64,000 nt of DNA from an uncultured Dorea sp. (GTDB lineage: Bacteria; Bacillota; Clostridia; Lachnospirales; Lachnospiraceae): positions 1 through 64,000 of the forward strand of contig CAJTOH010000021.1 of the NCBI GenBank assembly GCA_910577685.1, written 5' to 3'. Below the pieces are notes generated by a model. The model searched no databases, had not been told where the DNA came from, and saw only the letters and a program-made list of their open reading frames with translations. Shown here piece after piece: positions 53,590 through 62,418 of this stretch (the first letter of the stretch is position 1; every line of letters starts with the position of its first letter). Position numbers and translations under genes: made by a program.

Positions 53590-54759
53590 ATGGGACTTGA
53601 TTTTAGTAAAACAGGTACAACGACGGTTCCGGCGGCGTCCACAGTGGAGAATGAGATTGAGGCTGTTGTGCCGTATGATATTGCCGCCGACAGAGCGCAG
53701 ATGAACGCAGAGCTGGTTGATTCGGCGGAGGTGGATGCGATCGTCAGCACCATAGAAGTTTATAACCTTGAGACGATTGCCTCTTTCGGCGCGGAAGCGG
53801 CCGAGGAGATCTCAAAGGCGTCGGATATCGTGCTTAACAGCATGAGCATGCATCAGATCGACGAGTCTAGCCAGATGCTTACGGCTCTGTCTAAGATTAT
53901 GGACAAGTTCGACATTGATGAAATACGGGAGAATAAAGGCGTCTTCGGCAAATTGTTCGGGAATCTTAAGAAGCAGTTGGAAAAGATTCTGGAGAAATAC
54001 CATACCATGGGCGATGAGGTCGATAAGATCTATGTCCAGCTTAAGCAGTATGAGAGCGAGATCAAGCAGTCGAACAGGAAATTAAATCAGATGTTTGACG
54101 CGAATGTGAATTATTACCACGACCTTGTAAAATATATTCTGGCAGGAGAGCAGGCTTGTAAGGAGGTTGAGTCATATATTGCCCAGAGGCAGGCAGAGTT
54201 TGAAGCTACCGGGGATAATTCTATCCAGCTCGATCTTACGAGCCTAAACAATTCCCTCATGATGCTTGAACAGCGTACTCAGGATTTGAGAACGGCGGAA
54301 AATATTGCCATCCAGTCGATTCCGATGATTAAGACTATGGAATTCAGCAACATGAATCTTGTCAGGAAGATTAACTCGGCGTTTATCGTTACACTGCCGG
54401 TATTCAAGCAGGCGCTGGCTCAGGCTATCATGCTGAAGAGGCAGAAGATCCAGGCGGAGGCCATGTCGGAGCTTGATAAGAAGACGAACGAGATGCTGAT
54501 AAAGAACGCAAGGAATACGGTGGAGCAGTCTAAGATGACGGCGCGGCTTGCGTCCGGAAGCTCCGTCAAGATCGAGACTCTTGAGACCACATGGAGGACG
54601 ATCGTAAATGGAATAGACGAGACAAGGGCGATTCAGGAGAATGCGAGAAAGCAGCGCGTGGATGACGCGGCGCGCTTGGAGAGCATCAAGCAGGACTTTC
54701 TCAATTCCTACGGCAGCGCTTACCTGAAGAAAGATCCGGCTGCAAATAGAAGATATTAA
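53590..54759 (+). CDS. telA: Toxic anion resistance protein TelA family
   Basis: The 389-residue protein is rich in alpha-helix and coiled coil and shows the TelA/YceH pattern with VFGKLFGNLKKQLEKILEKY near residue 120 and KINSAFIVTLPVFKQALAQA near residue 260. It has no membrane segment. TelA proteins accompany TerD proteins and are linked with resistance to tellurite, cell-wall antibiotics and other stresses, probably as a scaffold at the membrane. It is between YceG and the TerD genes, as in Bacillus. Confidence 0.9.
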   Translation: MGLDFSKTGTTTVPAASTVENEIEAVVPYDIAADRAQMNAELVDSAEVDAIVSTIEVYNLETIASFGAEAAEEISKASDIVLNSMSMHQIDESSQMLTALSKIMDKFDIDEIRENKGVFGKLFGNLKKQLEKILEKYHTMGDEVDKIYVQLKQYESEIKQSNRKLNQMFDANVNYYHDLVKYILAGEQACKEVESYIAQRQAEFEATGDNSIQLDLTSLNNSLMMLEQRTQDLRTAENIAIQSIPMIKTMEFSNMNLVRKINSAFIVTLPVFKQALAQAIMLKRQKIQAEAMSELDKKTNEMLIKNARNTVEQSKMTARLASGSSVKIETLETTWRTIVNGIDETRAIQENARKQRVDDAARLESIKQDFLNSYGSAYLKKDPAANRRY

Positions 54760-54782
54760 TTTTGTAAAGGAGGATATACACT

Positions 54783-55364
54783 ATGCCAATTAACTTATCA
54801 AAAGGGCAGAAAGTCGATCTGACCAAGAAGAATCCGGGACTTAAGAATATTATGGTAGGACTCGGATGGGATGTGAACGCGTTTGATTCAGGCGCGGATT
54901 TTGACTTGGATGCGGCGGCGTTTATGCTTGGTTCTAATGGGAAGTGCATTACGGAGAAGGAATTTATTTTCTATGGAAACTTAGAGCATGTGTCAGGCTC
55001 GGTGAAGCATATGGGGGACAACCTGACGGGAGAGGGAGACGGAGACGACGAGCAGATCGAGGTGAATCTTTCTGACATTCCTGCCAATGTGGAGAGGGTG
55101 GCATTTACGGTTACCATCTACGAGGCGGAGGCTAGGAGGCAGAATTTCGGACAGGTCTCCAATGCATACATCAGAATAGTGGATGTGAGTAACAACAGCG
55201 AATTGATCCGGTATGACCTGGGGGAAGATTTTTCTATCGAGACGGCTGTGGTGGTAGGCGAGTTGTACAGACATAACGGCGAGTGGAAGTTCAACGCCAT
55301 AGGAAGCGGGTTCCAAGGCGGGCTTGCGGCGTTGTGTGGACATTATGGAATAGAAGTAGCATAA
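54783..55364 (+). CDS. terD: TerD family stress protein (copy 1)
   Basis: The 193-residue protein has the TerD hallmarks: SKGQKVDLTKKNPGLKNIMV at the start, the calcium-binding FDLDAAAFML, GDNLTGEGDGDDEQI in the second site, and FSIETAVVVGELY near the end. TerD domains bind calcium and are thought to assemble under the membrane with TelA and TerC. It is the first of four TerD-family genes and follows an AAAGGAGG site. Confidence 0.95.
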   Translation: MPINLSKGQKVDLTKKNPGLKNIMVGLGWDVNAFDSGADFDLDAAAFMLGSNGKCITEKEFIFYGNLEHVSGSVKHMGDNLTGEGDGDDEQIEVNLSDIPANVERVAFTVTIYEAEARRQNFGQVSNAYIRIVDVSNNSELIRYDLGEDFSIETAVVVGELYRHNGEWKFNAIGSGFQGGLAALCGHYGIEVA

Positions 55365-55378
55365 GGAGGTAAAAGAAT

Positions 55379-55960
55379 ATGCCAGTAAGTTTACAAAAAG
55401 GCCAGAAGGTGAACCTGACAAAAGGAAATCCGGGATTATCGAAGGTAGTCGTAGGTTTAGGGTGGGATGTAAATCAGTTCGATACCGGCGGGGATTTTGA
55501 TCTTGATGCGGCCGCATTCCTGCTCTCTGATTCCGGGAAGGTTACAAAGTCGGAGGATTTCGTATTTTATGGAAATCTTCAGCATCCGTCGGGAAGCGTC
55601 CAGCATATGGGCGATAATCTGACCGGGGAGGGAGACGGAGACGACGAGCAGATTAGGATAGAGCTTTCAAAGGTTCCGGAGAATCTGACCAAGATAGCGT
55701 TTACCGTGACGATCTATGAGCCGGAACAGAGAAGGCAGAATTTCGGACAGGTGAACAATGCGTTCATCAGGATTTATAATGAAGACACGGGCGAAGAGCT
55801 TTTGCGGTATGATCTGGGGGAAGATTTTTCCATCGAGACGGCCGTTGTATTCGGCGAATTATATAAGAATAACGGCGAGTGGAAGTTTAACGCGATAGGA
55901 AGCGGATATCAGGGCGGATTGGCGGCATTGTGCGGCAACTTCGGCGTTGATGTAGAATAG
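55379..55960 (+). CDS. terD: TerD family stress protein (copy 2)
   Basis: The 193-residue protein is a close tandem paralogue of copy 1, with FDTGGDFDLDAAAFLL and the same acidic GEGDGDDEQ loop, so both calcium sites look intact. It starts 14 bp after copy 1 with TAAGGAGG. The match at the DNA level suggests a relatively recent duplication. Confidence 0.95.
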   Translation: MPVSLQKGQKVNLTKGNPGLSKVVVGLGWDVNQFDTGGDFDLDAAAFLLSDSGKVTKSEDFVFYGNLQHPSGSVQHMGDNLTGEGDGDDEQIRIELSKVPENLTKIAFTVTIYEPEQRRQNFGQVNNAFIRIYNEDTGEELLRYDLGEDFSIETAVVFGELYKNNGEWKFNAIGSGYQGGLAALCGNFGVDVE

Positions 55961-55971
55961 AGGAGATTATT

Positions 55972-56577
55972 ATGGCAATTAGCTTGCAAAAAGGACAGAA
56001 AGTAAGTTTACAGAAGAAATCACCTACAGGGCTTGGAGAGATCCTTGTGAACCTGAATTGGAATTCGACTCCCCAGAATCAAGGATTTTTGAAGAGTATG
56101 TTTGGGGGAAACCAAGGGATAGATCTGGATCTTGGATGTCTGTTCGAACTAAAAGACGGGAGCAAGGGAGCAGTGCAGGCGTTAGGCAATTCCTTCGGTT
56201 CACTGACGCGTCCGCCCTATGTGGCTCTGGATGGAGACGACAGGACAGGAGCGGCGGCGGCAGGGGAGAACTTAAGGATCAACGGCAACCAGATTTCTAA
56301 TATCAGAAGAGTTCTGGTATACACGTTTATCTATGAGGGGGTTGCCAACTGGCGGCAGGCGGATGCGACCGTCACCATAAAGTATCCCGGTGCGGAAGAT
56401 CTGATCGTGAAGATGGATTCTTATAATTCCAGCGAGAAGATGTGCGCCCTCGCCCTTTTCGAGAATGTGAAGGATGAGACCTTCAGCGTAGAGAAGTTTG
56501 TTCAGTTCTACGAAGGTCATGCAAAGATGGATAAAGCCTTTCAGTGGGGGCTGAACTGGAAACCGGGCCGCAAATAA
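55972..56577 (+). CDS. Divergent TerD-like protein (TerA-type)
   Basis: The 201-residue protein opens LQKGQKVSLQKK like TerD but then differs: it lacks the NLTGEGDGDDE loop, has GIDLDLGCLFELKDG and ALDGDDRTG instead, and ends in a KAFQWGLNWKPGRK tail like the TerA-type variants of the family. It likely partners the canonical copies rather than duplicating their role. It starts 11 bp after copy 2. Confidence 0.82.
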   Translation: MAISLQKGQKVSLQKKSPTGLGEILVNLNWNSTPQNQGFLKSMFGGNQGIDLDLGCLFELKDGSKGAVQALGNSFGSLTRPPYVALDGDDRTGAAAAGENLRINGNQISNIRRVLVYTFIYEGVANWRQADATVTIKYPGAEDLIVKMDSYNSSEKMCALALFENVKDETFSVEKFVQFYEGHAKMDKAFQWGLNWKPGRK

Positions 56578-56654
56578 AAGTGATCTGCGCAGGTTTCTCG
56601 GGAATCGAGACGAGGTTTGAGATTGTTTTTAACATTAATTAGGAGGATTCAGAT

Positions 56655-57245
56655 ATGTCGGTTAGCTTACAAAAGGGACAGAAGGTCAGCCTGTCAAAAG
56701 GGAATGAAGGATTATCGAAGGTTCTTGTGGGACTTGGATGGGATGAGGTTCGGCAGAAAAGGGGATTTTTCGGTATGAAATCACAGGAGGATATCGATTG
56801 TGATGCTTCAGCGCTTTTGCTGATAGAGGGAAAGCTGCGAAGTAATGAGGATATCGTTTATTTTGGGAATCTGACGCATATGTCGGGTACGATCAGACAT
56901 ATGGGGGATAACCTGACGGGAGCGGGAGACGGCGATGATGAACAGATTCTTATGGATCTTGCCAAGATCCCGCCGGAGTACGACAGGATTTTGATCGTTG
57001 TGAACATCTATGAGGCTAATCAGAGAAGACAGCACTTCGGGATGATCCGCAATGCGTTTATCCGTCTGGTGGACAGCAGAAATAATCAGGAGATGTGCAG
57101 GTACAATCTCACGGAGGATTATTCGGGCATGACAGCTATGATATTCGGGGAAATCTACAGATATAAAGGTGAATGGAAGTTTAGCGCCATTGGGCAAGGA
57201 ACCAGTGACCCGTCGCTCGGTGATCTCTGCAAGCGTTATGTATAA
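56655..57245 (+). CDS. terD: TerD family stress protein (copy 4)
   Basis: The 196-residue protein has the family start LQKGQKVSLSKGNEGLSKV, an insert QKRGFFGMKSQEDIDCDASA in place of the plain DFDLDAA, and an intact GDNLTGAGDGDDEQI loop. It is more diverged than copies 1 and 2 and lies 77 bp after copy 3 with its own AGGAGG. A strong terminator follows, so TerD expression may exceed that of the ATPase. Confidence 0.93.
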   Translation: MSVSLQKGQKVSLSKGNEGLSKVLVGLGWDEVRQKRGFFGMKSQEDIDCDASALLLIEGKLRSNEDIVYFGNLTHMSGTIRHMGDNLTGAGDGDDEQILMDLAKIPPEYDRILIVVNIYEANQRRQHFGMIRNAFIRLVDSRNNQEMCRYNLTEDYSGMTAMIFGEIYRYKGEWKFSAIGQGTSDPSLGDLCKRYV

Positions 57246-57258
57246 TACGTAATACTTT

Positions 57259-57292
57259 AAAAAGAGAAACTGCAATAGGTTTCTCTTTTTTT
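57259..57292 (+). terminator. Intrinsic terminator between the last terD and the ATPase
   Basis: Arms AAAGAGAAAC (57261-57270) and GTTTCTCTTT (57279-57288) are followed by seven T residues. It splits the island into a Ter part and an ATPase-HAD part. Confidence 0.85.
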
Positions 57293-57332
57293 GTAAATAC
57301 TAGGAGATAGAATTAGGATAGGAGAAATGTAT

Positions 57333-59966
57333 ATGATAGGAGAAATGAATAAGGATATCCTCAAGAAGGGGTTATCTGAGGAACAGGCAGCAAAGAGTAA
57401 AAAAGAATTCGGTACGAACGAGCTTTCCAGAAAGGAACAGGAATCCTTATGGTCAATGTTTATCGGGGCGTTTAATGATATCTGGATCAAGGTACTTTGC
57501 GGCGCACTTGTGCTTAAGATCGTATTGGCGGTGCTGGGTGTGATGATTCCGGCTCTGGGCGGAGAGAACGATGTGATTGAGATTGTAAGTATTATCCTTG
57601 CGATCGGTCTTGCCACAGGGTTCAGCACGTTGTCCGAGTACAGGAATACATCAAGAAGCGAGGCGCTTCAGGAAGAGTATAATAAGACCTATGCCAAGGT
57701 TGTCAGAGGCGGTAAACTGATTAAGGTTCTTACAAGCGAGATCGTGAAGGGAGATACCGTTCTCATTCAGTCCGGGGATAAGGTTCCGGCAGACGGTATA
57801 CTCTTCGAGGGGAATGTGAAGGTTTCCCAGGCAGCGCTTAATGGCGAGTCAAGGGATGAGACAAAGACGGCGGCCGAGACGATGGAGGAAGCGGAATCTA
57901 CGGATTACGCTTCGGACAGCAAGGTTTTCATGGGCTCCGTAGTCACAAGCGGGGAGGCATATATGGTTGCCACCGTGATCGGCGACGCCTCTGAGCTTGG
58001 TAAGATCAATAAGGCCTTGACGGATGAGAATGAGGAGGATGAGAGGAAAGATACCTCCAGCCTTAAGCTTGAGGCGGTAGCGGGAGGTATCGGTAAGCTG
58101 GGCGTCTCTGCGGCGGCCATTGCCGGTGTGCTCCAGGTCGTGCTGACCATTATGAGGACCGATCAGGCGGTGACTCCTGTATTCGTTGTATTGCTGGCCG
58201 CAGAAGCAGTCATGCTGATGGCGTCTATCGTTATCATGGCGGTTCCGGAAGGACTTCCGATGATGAACAGCTTGGTTCAGTCTATGAACACGGAATCCAT
58301 GTACAAGAAAAATATTCTTGTCAGCCATAAGGCGGCGTTTTCTGATTCTGCATATATGAACCTCTTGTTCAGCGATAAGACGGGAACGATCACAGAAGGA
58401 AATCTTTCTTTGGTAGAGTTTATCAGGGGAGACGGCAGGATTACGGATAAGCTTTCCGATCCGGAGTTCATCGAGGCGGTCACCCTCAATAACCTTGCAA
58501 AGATCTCCGAGGGCAAAGCAATCGGAAGTAATAATATGGACAGAGCGCTTCTGACGTATGTAATCGCAAACGGCGGCGCGGACGCGGCGGACTGTTCCAA
58601 GGTAAAGGAGATCAGCGGATTCGATTCGGAGAAGAAATGTGCTACGGTAACGCTTAATGACGGAACCGTATACTGGAAGGGCGCGACAGAGAATATTATC
58701 GGCGAGATCACACACTATGCGGCAGAGGACGGCGGGGTCAGAGAATTTACCCTTGCCGAGAGAAGCAAAGTGGAGGAGCAGATGATTGCGGAAGCAAAGA
58801 GGACGATGAAGCTTCTTGCGGTAGCGAAGTTTACTGAGGACAAGAAGATACTCCTTGCCGTCCTGTGCTTAAGAGACAATGTAAGGGCGGATGCGGTAGA
58901 GACCGTAGGCGTGCTAAACCGGGCGGGAATACAGGTCGTGATGGTGACGGGCGACGCGGAAGAGACTGCCGTGGCGATTGCGAAGGAGGCAGGAATTCTT
59001 AAGGATGAGAGTAAGGAGGTTGTCCTTACCCATGACGAACTGGAACAGATGTCGGACGAGGAGCTTAAGAAGAAGCTGCCGGATCTTCGTGTTGTGAGCA
59101 GGGCGAAACCCTTGGATAAAAGGCGTCTGGTTACAGTTGCCCAGCAGATGGATAATGTATGCGGTATGACGGGAGACGGCGTAAACGATGCGCCTGCGCT
59201 TAAGCAGGCGGATATCGGCTTCGCTATGGGAGACGGTACTGCGGTCGCTCAGGAAGCCGGAGACGTGGTTATCTTAAATAACAGTCTGACATCCATCAAA
59301 GACTGTGTACTCAACAGCCGAACCATGGCGAAATCTGTCGGGAAGTTCCTGATATTCCAGTTGACGGTCAATATCAGTACGCTGTTGATGAATATTATCG
59401 CGCCTATCCTAGGATGGACCGAGCCGTTTTCCATCGTGCAGATTCTATGGATTAACCTGATCATGGATACCCTTGCCGCTATGGCGTTTGGCGGAGAGCC
59501 GATCCTTCAGAGATATATGGATGATAAGCCGGCGAAGAGGAGCGATAATATCCTGACTGGCTTTATCAAATCAGCCATAGGCGTAAGCTCCGTCTTTATC
59601 ACCCTTGGTTCCATCCTGATCCTTGAGGATATCGGCGGGATCACAGAGTTTGTGATGCCGGCGTCCTGTGCCGATCCCGGATTGTACGAGAAGACATTCA
59701 TGTTTGCGTTCTTCATCTATGCGATCATCTTCAACAGCCTGAATACCAGGTCGGACAGGTTCAACCTGTTTGAAAATATTGGAGAGAATAAACGCTTCCT
59801 TGTTGTAATGGGTTCCATTTTTATTCTCCAGACGGTTATTATCCAGATTGGAGGAGAAGTGTTCAGTACAACTATGTTAAGCCCGCGGGCATTAGCGGCG
59901 GCAATGGCTCTGGGCTTCCTCGTTATTCCGGTCGATCTGCTGCGCAAAGCGGTTGTGAGGAAATAA
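57333..59966 (+). CDS. Calcium-type (P-IIB-like) P-type ATPase
   Basis: The 877-residue pump has an N-terminal cation ATPase domain, an actuator motif LNGES (the usual TGES with Asn for Thr), M4 AVPEGLP, the phosphorylation site FSDKTGTITEG, KGATEN in the nucleotide domain, and MTGDGVNDAPAL. M5 FQLTVN and M6 NLIMDTLAA agree with the single calcium site of PMCA-like pumps. It would export calcium. ATG at 57333 is preferred by AGGAG spacing over 57327. The next gene overlaps its stop by 1 bp. Position in the Ter island suggests a role in its calcium control. Confidence 0.85.
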   Translation: MIGEMNKDILKKGLSEEQAAKSKKEFGTNELSRKEQESLWSMFIGAFNDIWIKVLCGALVLKIVLAVLGVMIPALGGENDVIEIVSIILAIGLATGFSTLSEYRNTSRSEALQEEYNKTYAKVVRGGKLIKVLTSEIVKGDTVLIQSGDKVPADGILFEGNVKVSQAALNGESRDETKTAAETMEEAESTDYASDSKVFMGSVVTSGEAYMVATVIGDASELGKINKALTDENEEDERKDTSSLKLEAVAGGIGKLGVSAAAIAGVLQVVLTIMRTDQAVTPVFVVLLAAEAVMLMASIVIMAVPEGLPMMNSLVQSMNTESMYKKNILVSHKAAFSDSAYMNLLFSDKTGTITEGNLSLVEFIRGDGRITDKLSDPEFIEAVTLNNLAKISEGKAIGSNNMDRALLTYVIANGGADAADCSKVKEISGFDSEKKCATVTLNDGTVYWKGATENIIGEITHYAAEDGGVREFTLAERSKVEEQMIAEAKRTMKLLAVAKFTEDKKILLAVLCLRDNVRADAVETVGVLNRAGIQVVMVTGDAEETAVAIAKEAGILKDESKEVVLTHDELEQMSDEELKKKLPDLRVVSRAKPLDKRRLVTVAQQMDNVCGMTGDGVNDAPALKQADIGFAMGDGTAVAQEAGDVVILNNSLTSIKDCVLNSRTMAKSVGKFLIFQLTVNISTLLMNIIAPILGWTEPFSIVQILWINLIMDTLAAMAFGGEPILQRYMDDKPAKRSDNILTGFIKSAIGVSSVFITLGSILILEDIGGITEFVMPASCADPGLYEKTFMFAFFIYAIIFNSLNTRSDRFNLFENIGENKRFLVVMGSIFILQTVIIQIGGEVFSTTMLSPRALAAAMALGFLVIPVDLLRKAVVRK

Positions 59967-60739
59967 TGCGGGTTGTACATCTGGATCTTGATAATACCCT
60001 GATCTATTCCTACAAGCATATTTTCGGCGCTGAAAAGCCTGACGGCAGGTGGAAGAATGTTGAGACATATCAAGGTAGGAAGATCTCTTACGTGACGGAG
60101 AAAACGCAGGAATTATTGAGATATCTCAGAAAGAAATGTCTGCTTGTGCCGACGACAACCAGAACTATAGAGCAATACAACCGGATTGAGATAGATGCGG
60201 AGCCATTCGATTATGCATTGGTATGTAATGGCGGGATACTCCGTATTAACGGTGAGAGCGATCCCTCATGGTATGATCGGTCCAGAGAACTGATTGAGGA
60301 TTGTACCAAGGAGCTTCGGCATGCGCTGAGCCTGCTTGAGAAAGAGCCTCTCCGGAAGTTTGAATTACGGTTCATCGAGGAGCTGTTTGTATTCACGAAA
60401 TGCAATGACCCGGATACCGTTATCTCCGGATTGAAAACGGAGCTGGATACTGAGAAGATCGACGTGCTGGCGAATGGGGAGAAGGTATATGCGGTGCCGA
60501 AAAAACTCAATAAAGGCATGGCTTTGCAAAGATTCTGCGAGTATATTGGCGCGGACGAGGTGATTGCGGCCGGCGACAGCGAGTTCGACGTCTCAATGGT
60601 TGAGGCGGCCGATATCGGCATCGTCCCGTCCGGATTTTGCCGGAAGCATCAGGTTGGAGGCAATATTAAGGAGATGAAGGGAGAAAGTTTTTTTTCTGAC
60701 GAGATGCTCTCGTGGATTAAGGAGTATGTAAAATTGTAG
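59966..60739 (+). CDS. HAD family hydrolase of the Ter island
   Basis: The 257-residue protein has motif I HLDLDNTLI, a Thr in motif II (VPTTTRT), a Lys in LNKGMAL, and motif IV AAGDSEFDVSM, so the catalytic set of a Cof-type HAD phosphatase is complete. HAD enzymes are part of the Ter metabolite module in other genomes. It is translationally coupled to the ATPase gene by a TAATG overlap. Confidence 0.85.
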   Translation: MRVVHLDLDNTLIYSYKHIFGAEKPDGRWKNVETYQGRKISYVTEKTQELLRYLRKKCLLVPTTTRTIEQYNRIEIDAEPFDYALVCNGGILRINGESDPSWYDRSRELIEDCTKELRHALSLLEKEPLRKFELRFIEELFVFTKCNDPDTVISGLKTELDTEKIDVLANGEKVYAVPKKLNKGMALQRFCEYIGADEVIAAGDSEFDVSMVEAADIGIVPSGFCRKHQVGGNIKEMKGESFFSDEMLSWIKEYVKL

Positions 60740-60855
60740 AAAAACAGGCGGGGATTTTTTGGATAATGAAGGAAAATCAGTTGGAGATACTCGGCGAATA
60801 CTGGTAATCCCCCCGTCTTTGGCAGCAAAAGGGGCTGCTGCGAAATAACCGTTAT

Positions 60856-60954
60856 GGGGCTGTTGCAATGAGCAAAACAATTACAAGGTATGGCGGAATT
60901 GAGTTTCTGGAAAATGGCGTATCTTGTGGGATTTGTTCTTAATGCGACAGCCCC
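60856..60954. mobile_element. Possible 99-bp MITE-like element
   Basis: Terminal inverted repeats GGGGCTGTTGCA (60856-60867) and TGCGACAGCCCC (60943-60954) match at 11 of 12 bases, and the interior has no gene. I see no clear target duplication, so a long hairpin terminator or processing element is also possible. Confidence 0.3.
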
Positions 60955-61324
60955 GTAAACTGCATTTCGCGGCAAGCCCCTTTCTAATATTCTTAGATTA
61001 ACGGCAAGATGTTATTTGCCTGCTAACTGCTTCTCCTGCTGTTCGATCCCGCTTCTTAAAGAGAGAAGGGGAAACATCCGGTTACTATTTGCACGGCGTC
61101 CTTTTGCGAGGTGGGGGCAGTCGGCTAATGCCGATTTCTTCCGACTTTTAAAGAAAAATAGAGATACCCTGCGGATTTCCACGCAATTTGTGCGGAAATT
61201 TCAAGTTTTTCAGCATAAAATCGCATCTTTTTGTGATTTTTATGCATTGCGAAGCTTGTTGCCGGTCATGGAGTAAGCAGTAATAAAATCCGGACACAAC
61301 ATGCAGAACGGTAGATTTTCCTGA

Positions 61325-61353
61325 TTGTAGAAAGATTTTTTTAGTGTTATAAT
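61325..61353 (+). promoter_or_regulatory. Promoter of the broken orphan copy
   Basis: TTGTAG (61325-61330), 17 nt, and TATAAT (61348-61353) with TGT before it repeat the layout of the promoter at 45473-45501. Confidence 0.55.
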
Positions 61354-61382
61354 ACGTTAGGATAGGGTACGGATTGGGAATA

Positions 61383-61603
61383 TTGAAGAGCGTTATCCGT
61401 ATGAGGAATAACAAAGTTGAGATTACATCTGTTTTGGGAGGATCGTCAATACCTTGAAGAAGCGGGGACGGATTATGGACAATGCCGCGGTATGGCGGTT
61501 CGATGCCTGCAGTGATTCGGCGTATACGCTGCAGGCAGCTGCGGCAAGGAAGTGGCTTAATTATTGGCGTGTAGGCAGAATTTCGTCATATAGGCAGAAT
61601 TAG
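61383..61603 (+). pseudogene. Broken, internally deleted copy of the orphan gene at 45537
   Basis: The 5' part reads like the N-terminus of the orphan (SVIRMRNNKVEI against MVIRMDDDKINI). From 61436 a second frame gives GRIVNTLKKRGRIMDNAAVW, matching GRIVNTLKRREWFMDNVSVW. About 35 codons between them are missing and the two parts are in different frames with stops. The upstream promoter is also copied. It is a decayed duplicate and ends 10 bp before the next start. Confidence 0.75.
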
Positions 61604-61612
61604 GAGGTATAG

Positions 61613-62287
61613 ATGGGCGGAGAAGACATAAGAGACGAGGTCATTAAGGAAGAAAATATTATCAAGGAAACATGGGGAACCATGACTTTGGGAAAAAAGC
61701 TGGAATATCTGTGGATGTACTATAAATCCTGGCTTTTTGCCGCTGTAATCTTTATTGGGCTGATCTGCGTCGGCGTAACGATGTATAAGGGGATTCATAC
61801 GAAGGTTCTGCTCAATGTTGTCGTGATTGGGGGCGACAGCCAGAAAGCCCAGTTGCTTGGGGATTCGTTTGCCCGGTTTGCAGGGATTGGGGAGAAGGAC
61901 GGGGAAGTGCGCGTCCGCGCAAATATCCCGGACGACAAGGGAGGCGCAACCAGCAAGACGGCGCTGACGACACTTATGGGTGCTGACGCAGTGGATGTAC
62001 TGGTGTGTTCCGAAAGTGTGTTTGAAGAGTATGCGGATCAGGACGGATTTTTAGATATGAAAACGCTTCTGGAGGAAAACGGGGCAGGTTATGCCGGGAC
62101 TCTGAGTGCGTATGGTTTGCTGTTGGAACGCGGCAATATTTTAGAGCAGGAGGCGATGACTTCTTACGATATAATCTATGCGGCGGTTCCGGTCAACAGC
62201 CAGAACCCGGAGATGGCGGCGAAGTTTATCGAGTTCCTTGGCAGTAATGCAGGATGCTTGGAGGATAGTTCGGAGACAGGGAACTGA
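61613..62287 (+). CDS. Single-pass membrane protein of unknown function
   Basis: The 224-residue protein has a cytosolic N-terminus, one membrane helix (about 38-58, SWLFAAVIFIGLICVGVTMY), and an extracellular domain with VDVLVCSESVFEEYADQDGF and FIEFLGSNAG that loosely resembles part of an extracellular solute-binding fold. I do not recognise the family. AGGAGGT lies 9 bp upstream of ATG. It stands alone between the pseudogene and ppdK. Confidence 0.7.
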   Translation: MGGEDIRDEVIKEENIIKETWGTMTLGKKLEYLWMYYKSWLFAAVIFIGLICVGVTMYKGIHTKVLLNVVVIGGDSQKAQLLGDSFARFAGIGEKDGEVRVRANIPDDKGGATSKTALTTLMGADAVDVLVCSESVFEEYADQDGFLDMKTLLEENGAGYAGTLSAYGLLLERGNILEQEAMTSYDIIYAAVPVNSQNPEMAAKFIEFLGSNAGCLEDSSETGN

Positions 62288-62418
62288 GCGATTGTTCTTC
62301 CTCCGGCCGGGAGGTAGGAAGTTTAGCTGTCAGCCGTTCGGCAGATGGGAAGGCTGAGAGAACGCTGAAATATACAAAAAACATGCGAAATTCTGGTTGT
62401 AAACTAATTGGAAATACT

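Larger units (their letters stand above)
60740..61382. other. Gene-poor decayed region
   Basis: This stretch has no convincing gene. It holds repeated GGGGCTG(T/C)TGC-type inverted repeats (60831-60842, 60856-60867, 60943-60954), a TCGGC/GCCGA hairpin near 61120, and a promoter relic at 61325-61353. Small frames here lack ribosome sites. It looks like remains of duplication or of a small mobile element. Confidence 0.55.

Noticed and set aside
57333..59966. Magnesium or proton P-type ATPase
   Set aside because: M4 PEGLP, M5 FQLTVN and M6 NLIMD fit calcium PMCA-like pumps better.
61016..61276. 86-residue open frame
   Set aside because: No ribosome site, odd composition, and it crosses hairpins in the decayed zone; it is likely chance.
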